NCBI GenBank assembly: GCA_039545295.1
Contig: BCIK01000010.1
Location: 856,304-920,303, forward strand
Reading direction: 5' to 3'
Source of the DNA: Udeniomyces pyricola
Taxonomy: Eukaryota > Basidiomycota > Tremellomycetes > Cystofilobasidiales > Mrakiaceae
DNA: 64,000 bases
Below, piece after piece: positions 47,966 to 58,506 of this stretch (position 1 is its first letter; each line of letters starts with the position of its first letter). The position numbers were made by a program, and so were the translations under genes. Below the pieces are notes generated by a model. It did no database searches. It worked only from the letters and a program-made list of their open reading frames with translations, and had not been told where the DNA came from.

Positions 47966-48908
47966 CTTGATGGAGAGAGGTTGTAGTTGGGTTGAGAGAT
48001 GAAGAGGGAGGAGGCCAAAAGGCGGACGATGAGTGAGAGCAGGGGAAGAAGGGAAAGAGCAGAAGAGAGGGGAGAGGGAAGAGCGGTCGTCAGTTTCAAG
48101 TTGATGCCATCTTTTTCTCTGTAGGGGAGACTGGCTGTCCCGCTGTCGTGCTCCTGTTGGTCTGTCTCTTTCTATCTCTCTCTAGGCATGACGATGGGTA
48201 ACCATGGAGCTAGCATGGCGACAGAGAGAGAAAGGAAATAGTAGCAGAAGCCATGACAGGACAGAGAGGGGGGCCAGTCGAGGCGAAAGGGGGAGGTACC
48301 TTGATTGTCTTGAAGAAGTGGAAGGATGGCAACGGAGGGGCGGCGAAGTTTTGGACCACACCAGACCCACCCACTCATCATGAGCCTCTCCCCCCCCCCC
48401 CTCTCAGCCGATCGAACCCAGCCAGCCAACTCGCCTCGACATAACCACCACCACCAGCCAAAATATTAAAATAGCAGATGGGCATTAACTCGTCTCATTA
48501 TATTATAATATTATATATAATATATATCCCACATAGCCTCTCTCGTCTCTGGCCTTTTCGCTGCCTCTGCGCCTGTCTCACACACAGTGATCATTCATGC
48601 ATATATATATATATACATCCCATTCATTCACATGATATATACATTCTTCAAAGTCACGTACGCATCGTTACCGTCGCATATAATCCGTCCATCATCGCCA
48701 TCTATACATTGATTCTGCGACTCGCGCATAACGTCAACCCTTGTTTGTTTCCTTCCTTCGGTATCCGCCTCAACCTAGTGCTGCTTGTCCCACAAACGTC
48801 CGACCATCATCACCCAATCCCCTTTCTCACTCACTCAGTCACTCACTCACACCTCTTCCAACATCCCAATTTCCCTCATCGTTCATTACCCTAACTCATC
48901 CCTCCATC
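47966..48908. promoter_or_regulatory. Divergent promoter region RPL15 / SEC9
   Basis: 943 bp between divergent start codons. It contains a 12-C run (48390-48401), AT-rich stretches near 48500-48530 and 48600-48640, and ctcact-type repeats before SEC9. No specific ribosomal-protein promoter element is recognised. Confidence 0.5.
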
Positions 48909-51093
48909 ATGGCATTCTGGAAGAAAAAGGACAAATCCGCCATCCCCCTCCCGCCCTCGGAGGTCGCCTCCCAACCCTCCGCCTCGTCCTCCTCGCGCGA
49001 TCCCAACGCCGCCCGCAATGAACTCTTTGGGTCCTCCAAGCCATCATCCGGTGGAGTCCCCCGCGCTCACTCTCCCTCTCCTTCCTATGCCACCTCGGAT
49101 CCATACGCTTCCCGCAACGCCGGGGGTACGTCCTCCTACCAATCCGACCCTTATAGCAACCGCAAGCCGCCTGCTGCCCCAAGGGATACCGAGAACGATC
49201 CCATGCGGGCCGCCCTCTTTTCAGGCTACAACCCAGACAAACTACCCAAGCAAGAGGAGAGGCGTACCTATGATCGTGGAGGGTACAACCCGGATGGAGG
49301 TGAAGGGGGTCAGGGCGGTGGCGTTGGCGGTAGCATGACTCAGGAGGAGGAAGATGAGGACGTCGAGATGATCAAGCGCGACATGCGGAGCGTCAAGCAG
49401 GAGACACTCGGTAGCGCCAGGTAAGTCCTGATTTGTTGACTCGATCAGTCCCACCCTCCTACTTGGAGCGAGAGCTTGGTGATAGATGCTATGTTCAGCG
49501 GGTCGAGTTGCTGGCGATCCGTCTCCTCCTTTGTGACGACGCGCAGCGACAGACGAGAGGGGGGTGCTTAGCCTATCCATGCATCGATGCATTGTTTGAG
49601 CTTGATGTACCAGACGGCATGTTCGTCTTGTCAGACGTCGTAAATAGGTTGTCCTGCTTTTCCGGTCGGAAGTAGCCACGAGGATGAATTGAACGGACGC
49701 AAGTCGACCTCTCTCCCCATTCAGCACAGCATCTTCTTCTCCCACACAACCTCGAGACACCGTTCTCGCATGTGGCCTGGTTATACACACATCTCTTGAG
49801 TATCAACCACCGATATCTTCAAACATGACTGATCATCTTGACTTGGTCGTTTTGCTCTTGGTTCGCACAGGAACGCGCTTCGAATCGCCCGCGAAGCCGA
49901 GGAGACGGCTCGAACAACGCTCGGCAAGCTCGGAGATCAATCCGGTTGGTCCCTTGTTTCATCTCTTCCTGCTCGAGTTTTCGTCGCTTGATCAATGGTG
50001 TTTGATTGCTCGTTTCTCTGACTGGAACCTTGCGCTCGTGTCTGTCTCCTCCGGTGCCCTTTCCCACCTTGCCTTCAACCAGAACGAATCGCCAACACCG
50101 AACGCCACCTTGACCTGGCAAAGGCGTCGTCGTCTCGGGCAGACGATAAGACCAAGGAGCTCAAGACGTTGAATCGATCAATCTTTTTGCCGGCTGTGAC
50201 GTGGAATAAGGAGGGCAAGCGGATCGCCGAGGAGAGGCGCATCACTGACCGACATATTGAGGAGACGGCAGACAGGCAGAAGGCGATGTTGGACGTCCAG
50301 CAAACTCAGCAGGTCAGTGCGAGAATGTAGTGGCAATAAAGGCTCGACGGAAGTTGGAAGCGACCTGGCGGGATGCTGACGATGTTCTTGTTCATCTTCT
50401 GTCCTCGCTCGTTTCGGAATGCTATCCCATTCTATCGCATCTGCTTACTATCTTTTTCCTACTGAATCAGCGTCTGAACGACCGTTCCCTCAACCCGTCC
50501 TCTCGAGGACAATCAGCCGCTGCTCTTGCCGCCCGCAAAGAAGGTCGCTCCAAGTATCAGTTCGAAGCGACCGCATCGGATGACGAGCTTGAGGATGAAC
50601 TCGATGACGACCTGAATGAGACCCTCGACGTCACGAAGAGACTCAAAGCTTTGGCTGTCGCTTCTGGGTAAGTCCCCGTTTTTTTTTCTTGGGCAAGAAG
50701 ATTGGCTTCGTTTATCTCTTGCTACATCTCTCGATCTTCCCGCGAGGGAAGAGTGGCATGTCCGAAACAGCTGGACATGGATTTGACTTGTGACCTGTCT
50801 GCATTGGTGTTTTTTTTTTTTTTTTTTTTTCGTTGCTCTCAACTATCAGGGAGGAAATCAACAGGCACAACGAAAGACTCGTCCGAATCAACGACAAAGC
50901 CGAGGGACTCGACCTCAAGATCTTGCACAACGTTGCTCGACTCAAAAAGGTATGTTGTGCCTCACTTTTCGTTTCCCTTGGTTATTCCTGTGCTGGCTCA
51001 AGTGTGGCTTGAATGCCATTCAAGGCTTGGAACAGGATACTGACGTCTCGTTTCATGTGTTCTCACATACGTTTGGAACGGTAGATCAATTGA
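48909..51093 (+). CDS. SEC9: Sec9/SNAP-25-type plasma membrane t-SNARE
   Basis: Supplies the Qb and Qc helices for fusion of secretory vesicles with the plasma membrane, partnering syntaxin (Sso) and synaptobrevin (Snc). Exons by reading: 48909-49420, 49871-49944, 50083-50312, 50471-50667, 50850-50949 and 51085-51093, giving 373 aa. The N-terminus is Ser/Pro-rich and disordered. The Qb SNARE motif is at about 150-215 ('RIAREAEETARTTLGKLGDQ', 'ERIANTERHL'), with the zero-layer Gln present. The Qc motif is at the end ('DVTKRLKALAVASGEEINRH', 'AEGLDLKILHNVARLKKIN'). There is no membrane span or Cys-rich palmitoylation loop, as in yeast Sec9. The Qc zero-layer position appears to be His (see findings). 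The last coding exon is only 9 nt (Ile-Asn-stop). Confidence 0.93.
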
Positions 51094-51557
51094 GCCGGTA
51101 TCTTTTCTCTATCCATTGCTTTTATGCGTTTCTTTCGTTCCCTCTTCTGGCCCATGTGCGCTTGTAATGTCCCTCGTACTGGACGTTTCTATCCTTCTTC
51201 TTTTTCTCTCTTCCTGTGCCATTTTGTGTTGCTTCTCCTTTATGTTGATGCCTCGTTATATGTATAACGTGTGGAGATGGTCTATCCTCATTCGATGAGA
51301 GAAGACAAAGAAAAAGAAAAAGAGAAGAAAAAGGAAAAAGGAAAAACCCAAAGTGGCAATCCGTTGGCTGGCCGATTGGAGTGGTTCAGATTTGGATTCC
51401 ACCTTGCATACCAACACGCTTCAACTCCCTTCCCCCTTTGCGTCTCGTTGCCCTCCCACCCCTTTGCTTCTCTCCGCGTATCGCCTCGCCTTTCTCCTGC
51501 CACCTCAGTTGGATCCCCCCTTCCTCAGCTCCACTCACTCGAAATCTCTCTCAAATC
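51094..51557. other. Intergenic region SEC9 / MPP10
   Basis: 464 bp between tandem genes, with a purine-rich stretch (aaag repeats about 51305-51350) and a pyrimidine-rich leader just before the MPP10 start. No gene seen. Confidence 0.5.
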
Positions 51558-54500
51558 ATGGTCGCCGCCGCGCCGTCCACCTCGGCCTTTGCGGCCCTCA
51601 CCGCCCTCTTGGACTCGAAACCTCATGCGTTCGCTTTGCCCGAGGGCGAAGCCTCCCTCGCTTCCGCTGCCGAGGAAGCCTTGAAGGAAGTCTTCACGCT
51701 TGGTGAGTGTTCTTATCCAAAGTGTAGATGGCGGGGACGGGGAGGGTTATGGGAGAGACAAAGGATTGAAAGAGACGGACGCGCGAAGCTTCTACTCGTG
51801 CGGTAGGTATCGTTGGGCGCGACGAGTATGGCTGTCTGCCTTGTCTCGATCGCGTCCGACTTGACCAGACCCACGGATTGCTTGGCAGTATCACAATTGT
51901 AATCAAGACGTACAAAAGGGGTTGGGTGTGCCGGCTGGCAGAGGGGGGCTTTGAATGATGGAAGCCGATGGCAGTTGGATTCTTGCTGGCTTTCCTTCTT
52001 TCGTACTTTCTCTTTACCTCATGTACTGACACATGAACTCGACCTCTACTTGCTCTCACTCTTTCGCTTTCTTTCTTTATTCCTCACCCAGCTCTCTCGA
52101 CTGAAAACGCACAGTACCCCCGAATCACGGAGGTCCTCTCCCTCGGTACCTCTGATGCCCTCGAATCCTCGATCCCCATCACCCCGCTCGACACCCTCTA
52201 CACCGACGGCATGGACCCCGACCAGATCTGGGAGCAACTTGAAATGCGATCTGCAAATCTATGCAACGTGCTCGAGGAGATTGGCATGCTCGACAAGATG
52301 GCTATGGGCGGAGGTGATGAAGGAAGCCTCACGGGCGAAGAGAAGGCAGAGAGGGGAATCTTGGACTCGGACGAGGAGGAAGGGGACAGCGAAGAGGGAA
52401 GTGATGATGAGTTGAGCTTTGATGGTATCGACGATATGGAGGATAGTGGGTCGAGTGGGGAAGATGATGAGGATGAAGACGACGAAGAGTTTGATAGTGA
52501 CGAGGAGGAGCTCGGGCTTGATGCCGACGGCGAAGAGAGGAGTCTCGAGTTTGGAGAGGAGGATGATTTGGGCATGGACGAGGATGAGGAGGATGAGGAG
52601 GAAGATGAAGATGAGGAGGAAGATGAAGATGAGGAGGAAGAAGATGAAGATGACGACACCGGAAGGAGGATCGAGGATCTCGACATGCCTGGCTCAAAGT
52701 CGTCCCGCAAGAAGTAAGCCCATCATCTCTTTCTCTCTTTCTTTCGCTTTGATTCTCAATCTCCTCCAGTGGCTCCATATGGATCTTCATATGTACTAAT
52801 CCTCATCTTGTGTGTCTTGTCTTTTCCTCTTCGTTTGAACAGGTTCCATCCCGTTTTGGACGACCCTTTCTTCTCAATTCATGACTTCAACCGAGAGACT
52901 GAGGAGCTCGAGGCGTTCGAAGTTTCCAACGGCAAGCTCGGCCTGGACGACGATGAGGACGAGGAGGACGAAGATGAAGATGATGACGATGACCTCGAGG
53001 GCCTGATGAGTGGGGCAGGTGGAAACAAGGTCGACATGTGGGCCAACGTTGAGGCTGCCAACGATGTAGGAACCGATGGTACGTCGTGCTTTACCTCTTT
53101 TTTCCTTTGTTGTTGCTTTCGTTCTTCTCCTTTTCTGTTGTTGTCATCTTCCATGTCGCAACGTGAAAGAGACATCATATGTCGCCGTTCAAATGGAGTG
53201 ATTTGGGATACTAAAAATACTCTTTCACGCTGTTTTCTTTCTCCCTTGCTTGTGCTCTCCTCTTGCCTTTGGATTCACCCAGAGGTCAAGTACGCCGACT
53301 TCTTCGCTCCTCCAGCCAAGGTCTTCAAGCCGACCGGTTCCAACGCCAAAGCGTCGTCTTCTTCTTTCAAGGGCAAGAAAGTCAAATCCAACGCCAAGCC
53401 CTCGTTTGACGAGATGGATGATGACCTCGAGGATGAGATGATGATGGACGGTGAGGATGGAGACGAGGACTTGGAGATGGAAGACTACGATGAGGATGAG
53501 GCTGGGTCGGATGACCTCGACGACGGCATGGATGTTACGAGCAGGGCCAAGGGAGATCTCTTTGCTGATGACGATGATGAGGACGGTGATGATGACTCTG
53601 GTAAGTGTTTGCTCACTCTCTCGAGTTTTATCATATATATTTTTCTCCTTCCCTTTCTGACCAAAGAGGGCGTGAGCTTGTTTGCATAGAGCCACGTCGC
53701 ACATAACTGATCAATTTACGATTTTCTACCTTTGCTTCCTTCACTGGCTCATGGCTCTTTAAACCCTCTCTCTCTCTCTGCTGCCTTCTAGCTCCCCTCT
53801 CGACGCACGCCAAGCGTCTTGCGGCCCTCTCTGCCCAAATCGCATCGCTCGAGCAAGAGAACGTTGGAGCCAAGCCTTGGGCGCTTTCGGGTGAGGCTGG
53901 CTCGCGTTCGAGACCCATCAACGCCATCCTCGAGGAGGACCTTGAGTTTGAGACCGTCGGCAAGCAGGTCCCCGTCGTGACCGAGGAGAAGGTCAAGGGT
54001 CTCGAAGAGATGATCAAGAAGAGAATCTTGGACGTGAGTCTTTGTCTTTGTTCTCAATCGCTTTCTGTTTTTCTTTTCATTTGGCTCCCCCCCCCCCTCA
54101 CCTCTGATCTAATCGTTTCCTTCCCTTGCTCTCTCTTTTTGTTTTTTTGCTTCAAACAGAACGACTTCAACGATGTCCTTCGTCGTCGCCCTCTCGACTC
54201 CAAGCCGTTCCTTCCCTCGCGTGTCTTTGAGCTCAACGATCAGCAATCGACCAAGTCCCTCGCCCAAATTTACGAGGACCAGTACACCGCCTCGACCTCA
54301 ACGAGCTCGACCGGCAAGAACGGCGTCGCGCTCGACGATCGCGATGGCAAGTTGGCCAAGGAGCATGAGGAGATCGAGAAGGCTTGGGGGGAGATTTGTT
54401 ATAAACTCGATGCGCTCAGTAACGCCAACTTTACGCCGAAACAGGTGAGCTTTTGCTATCTCCTTTTTTTCGTTTTGATATCTGCGCTCTGCTTTTGAAA

Positions 54501-55100
54501 CGCTTTCACACGCACCCCCCCCCCCTCTCTCTCTCTCTGTAATCATTAATCTGATCCTACCTTTCTTCTTCGTTTTTTTTTTCTTTCTCTTCTTGCCTTT
54601 CAATTCCTTTCCTCTCTCTTCCCCCCCCCCCCTTCCTCCCTCAGCCGAAAGCCCAAATCCAAACTGTGTCGAACCTTCCTTCGCTCTCGCTCGAGACGGC
54701 CCTCCCTCCGACCCAACGGGCCTCTCACCTTCTCGCGCCCGAAGAAGTCTTCCAACCGCCTTCCGCCTCAGCTCTCACTTCGAAATCCGAGCTTACGCCC
54801 GCCCAGAAACGAGCCCTCCACAACAAGGAGAAGAAGACGAAGAAGAAGCATCGGGATGCGTTGGCGGCGAACGTGGCGTCGTTTGGAGGTGGAAGTGGGG
54901 TAGCAGCGAGTCGGAAGAAGGGAGCCAAGGGAGAAAAGGGCGCCAAGGAAGAAGCGTTGAGGAATTTGGTCAAGGCTGGAAAGGGTGTGACGGTGATTGG
55001 GAAGACCAAGAAGGACTTTACGGGTAAAGGGGAGAGGAAGAAAGGTGTCACCGGCGAGGGTTCAGACGTTCCGCAGGATGGAGCGCGGTTGAAGCTTTAG
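51558..55100 (+). CDS. MPP10: Mpp10, U3 snoRNP / SSU processome protein
   Basis: Nucleolar scaffold that, with Imp3 and Imp4, joins U3 snoRNA to pre-18S rRNA. Exons by reading: 51558-51702, 52092-52713, 52843-53078, 53283-53600, 53792-54033, 54160-54444 and 54645-55100, giving 767 aa. Features: long Asp/Glu runs in exons 2-4; 'FHPVLDDPFFSIHDFNRETEELE'-type core (as 'LDDPFFSIHDFNRETEE'); 'VKYADFFAPPAKVF'; 'APLSTHAKRLAALSAQIASL' leading to 'EENVGAKPWALSGEA'-like sequence (here 'ENVGAKPWALSGEAGSRSRP'); 'DFNDVLRRRP'; 'SKSLAQIYEDQY'-like (here 'TKSLAQIYEDQY'); 'KLDALSNANFTPK'; and a Lys-rich end. These are the conserved Mpp10 blocks in order. Introns 6 and 7 include poly-C runs. Confidence 0.95.
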
Positions 55101-55959
55101 AAGGTCGGTGAGAGGTTGAGGGGTTGATCTCGATCATTACCTTCGGGTGGAGGGTGGGGGGGGACGTGGATCGAGATGGAGATATATATCATGTCGCATC
55201 TTCTTTTTTTTTTCTTCTTCTGTTTCTCTGTTTCTCGTTTTCTCTTTTCTTCGCTTAGACTGTTCTCTGAGGTTTCCTTTTTTTCTTCTTCTTTTTTTTT
55301 TCTCGGTCGCTTCTTGGTTCTTTGAGAAGTCTCAAACATAACCCCTCACCTCTTCCAGCGAAACTCAAAACAAGGAGACAAAGATATCCAATACCATGAT
55401 AGAGGAGTCATAATTAAGGTGGGGTTTGGCTAGAGACTTCCCTTATTGACTCTTCAGCGCTCGCGGACTACCTAGCTCTGTCGTCGCCGAGTGGTCAGTC
55501 ACCGAAATATCAGAGGGCTCATATAACGAGAAAGAAACGAAAGAGCATGATGGATGGTGAATCAGAATCGATCTACAGATCGGTCGGCCAGAGGAATTCA
55601 GGAGTTAAGAATGAAAGGGTGTGTAGAGAACGAAGAGGGGGGGGGGGGGGGATAAAAGGGGTCCAAACGGAGGATCAAAGAAAAGGCAAGACTAAATCAG
55701 GTTTTTTTTGTGAGAGGGTAGGTGGAAGGAAGCAAGTGATATGACTAATGTCGACGAGAGAGCAGGAGAGAGGAAGGGGGGGGGGGGGGGGCAGAGGGAA
55801 GAGCGAGGATGAGTGCAAAATTGACGGCTGGGATACATGAGTAGATACGAAAATGATCAAGCAAGGACCTGAAATGGTTGGAGAAACGGTCAAGGTAGTG
55901 GGAGGATTGAATTGGCGAACAAGAAAAGAAGAGAAACGAAACAAGGAGCAGATAGGGGT
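55101..55959. other. Convergent intergenic region MPP10 / YTH1
   Basis: 859 bp between facing stops, with two long G runs (55637-55651 and 55776-55791) and a T-rich part (55200-55310). A tRNA-like box A motif near 55485 has no matching box B. No gene seen. Confidence 0.55.
55637..55791. repeat. Pair of G homopolymer runs (15 and 16 nt)
   Basis: 15 G at 55637-55651 and 16 G at 55776-55791, in the region between two convergent genes. They are the longest members of a recurrent class in this window. Confidence 0.9.
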
Positions 55960-58080
55960 CTAGTTCTGACGATCGAGACCACCTCGATTGCCCGGAACGT
56001 TGCGATTCGGACAGCTGGTGAGGAAAAGTGTGTGAGACAAGGCATCGGTTTGGTCGGTTACAAACAAAAGGAAGAGATGGGAGTCAGTCATGTAGAGTCA
56101 GCGTAAGAAAGGTAAGGGTGATACTCAAAAAAGAAAAAGAAAGGAAAGGCAAGGCAAGACGCAACTTGTTGGCAAAATGTCCATGCTGTGCAGCGCGCGA
56201 GGGACGAGAAAACGCGCGAGGAGGGACCGGGATCAGACGGTTTGACAATGAAAGACGCGCGAGAGAAAGGACAAGCGTGTCAGCTATCGATTCTTTACGT
56301 CTTACAAGGGGAAAGGAAAGGGAAAGACCTCCCGGTGAGAGGTTGAGATGGAAGGGGTAAGCAGAAACTCACGTTCCCACATTTGCTAAGAGAGCGAAAG
56401 AAGAGGTGGCAAGACAGAGCATTCTGGATAAGTAACCTTCTCCGAAACAGTCTAAGGAGGAAAAAGAAAGGTCGCAACACTCACAAACACAGGACCGTCG
56501 ACAGATCTTTCTGCTGGTGATGACCACCACCGCCCCCTCCGCCCCCACCTCTGCCTCCACCTCCTCCACCTCCACCTCCCCGGTCCTCCCATTTTCTGCC
56601 CCAACCCGCCGTCTCGGGGTTGTACTCTGAGTATCTTCCGTAGCCGGGTGGAGGAGGTCCGGGAGCCTCGGGAACGGGTGGCGAAGGGGGACGGTAGTGT
56701 TCCGGGGGTGGGAGGGGAGCTTTCGGGTGGGAGTTCGGACAGGTGGGACCGAGAGGACAGAAACCAGTTAGGTAAGAAGGACACAGCACACCTGGACGGT
56801 GAAGACGGGGACATGTCGGACCTGCAGGGAGAAAGCAGGGAGAAGCAGAGGCGATCAATTCGCTCTGATTAGTCAGCCATCTTGCCTTGGCTTCTTTGTG
56901 GTCTCGTCTATTCCACCTTCTGTCTTTGAATGTACGACGCGACTCCAACTCACCAAGCCAACAGAATCCCCTCTGATAGTCCAAGCAGACCTTCTTCTTT
57001 TCCTTTGGGTGGAAGTATAGGCATTCGTCACCGGCTGAGCAGTAGCCGTACTTGAGGTACCAATGGCATTCTGGCATAGCACGAAGATTATACTCGTGGA
57101 GGAATTCACATGCATCGGCCTGGGTCGAGTTTCGAGGGTCAAAGAGCATATGAGAGCTGGGTCAGTTGGGGTAGATCCATGTTGGGAGGAAAGGGATGAG
57201 GGGTTGTTGGCTCAGAAAGCCGTGAGTGCTATCAAGACTAGTCTGTGATATCGATTTTCTGAGCCCTTCCATGAGATCCCGGTGATTTTGCCGCACGATG
57301 AGATGCAGATCGAGAGTAGGTGCGTGTCAAGGCATCATGATAACCAGGGGTCTGAGTGTAGCAAGCAGGACGCGACGCGGACCGGCTGACCCCGAGCAGA
57401 CCATGTTTCCTTCTCTCGCCATCACTGAATCGTCAACCTTGACTACTCAAGTCACATTCTCGAACCCTTTGATTCAATCACAAGGAAAGATAGGCAAACC
57501 AGGAAACTAAGACCGAGGTCAAGCCAGGACTTGGAAACTCACCTTCTTACACAATCCTCTCAGCCAATGCTTACAAACCGTCTTCAACCGCTCCCGGTCA
57601 CGTGGATGGTGCGGTATAGGCGGTGGTGGGATAAAGTTGAGAGGACTCGGTTGAGTATGACGCAAAGGGCAGGCTTGAGGACCAATCGGGCAGCCAGCCG
57701 TCGTGAGTGATAGACGACAGATCTGGTCATCTGCGATTGGTAGAAAGGACAAGGAAGGATGGCTCGTGAGCAAAGGAACAAGGATTGGTGTCCATCATGG
57801 GTGTATATATGCGTGTACTTGAGGCGAAAGAGATTGATAATCGTCCGGACGAACCTTTATCGAGCTTGAGGCGGAGATCTTGCTTGATGTAGGACTCGAT
57901 GTTGAGGGAAACTTGGTGGAAATCGGGTCGGATGCGGTCTTGAGCGGGCTGAGTGGGAGCAAGGAGGGAGAGGAAAGGCGTGAATGAGTCAGTTCACATG
58001 ATAATGTTTCGATCACAGTGACTAATTGAGGTAGTGGAAGGATTGATAGGTCGTACGACGCTCAAAGTGGAGGAGGCCAT
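55960..58080 (-). CDS. YTH1: Yth1/CPSF30 polyadenylation factor zinc-finger subunit
   Basis: RNA-binding subunit of the cleavage and polyadenylation factor that reads the AAUAAA-type signal in pre-mRNA. Eight exons by reading: 58080-58057, 57948-57855, 57730-57543, 57119-56954, 56821-56485, 56385-56373, 56185-56166 and 56014-55960; phases agree throughout, giving 298 aa. The protein opens MASSTLSV and has five CCCH fingers, including 'CRLSLTTAGC', 'CKHWLRGLC', 'CHWYLKYGYC', 'CLDYQRGFC' and 'CPSYLTGFC', each followed by a Cys and a His. A Pro- then Gly-rich linker leads to a CCHC zinc knuckle, 'CFKCGNHGHFANNCP', and the typical ending 'NVPGNRGGLDRQN'. Yeast Yth1 lacks the knuckle, while animal CPSF30 has it. 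The knuckle is built from four exons, two of them 13 and 20 nt. Confidence 0.95.
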
Positions 58081-58506
58081 GACGGTGTGGACGGGCGAGG
58101 ATGACGGTGGATAGGATGGGATGGTCAATATCGATATCGAGTGGGACGCGTCGGCTTGGTGTATGGTTGGTTGTACGTGGCTGTGTAACGCAATCGAACC
58201 TTGATCATGATCAGGCTGTGTCAGGCGCGCGTAGCAGCAACCTTTGGCCTGTTTCAATTGGTTTCAACACCGAGTACCTATCACGTGACATCTTTTGATC
58301 AGCTTTCTTTGATCTTTTCTCATCTCCTCCCATGATCCCCTTGCTCTTCCAAACGTACGTACGACATGGACATTCGTTACCTTCGCTAATTGTACGATCC
58401 AATCTCTCTCCAAGTGATTGCATCGGCGGCATTTCAATCAGCCCGTTCTGCCATTCAATCTCTTCTATCACCCTCGAGCATATATCCTCCCATCCGCGAT
58501 CCCAAA
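58081..58506. other. Intergenic region UPF0014 gene / YTH1
   Basis: 426 bp between tandem minus-strand genes, holding the YTH1 promoter and the upstream gene's 3' UTR. It includes a gatatcgatatcga palindrome near 58127-58140. No gene seen. Confidence 0.5.

Noticed and set aside
52198..52710. Minus strand ORF made mostly of Ser
   Set aside because: Complement of the Asp/Glu-coding GAN codons of Mpp10 exon 2; a low-complexity artefact.
55478..55520. tRNA-like 'gccgagtggtcagtc' box A
   Set aside because: No GGTTCGA-type box B downstream and no acceptor stem pairing.
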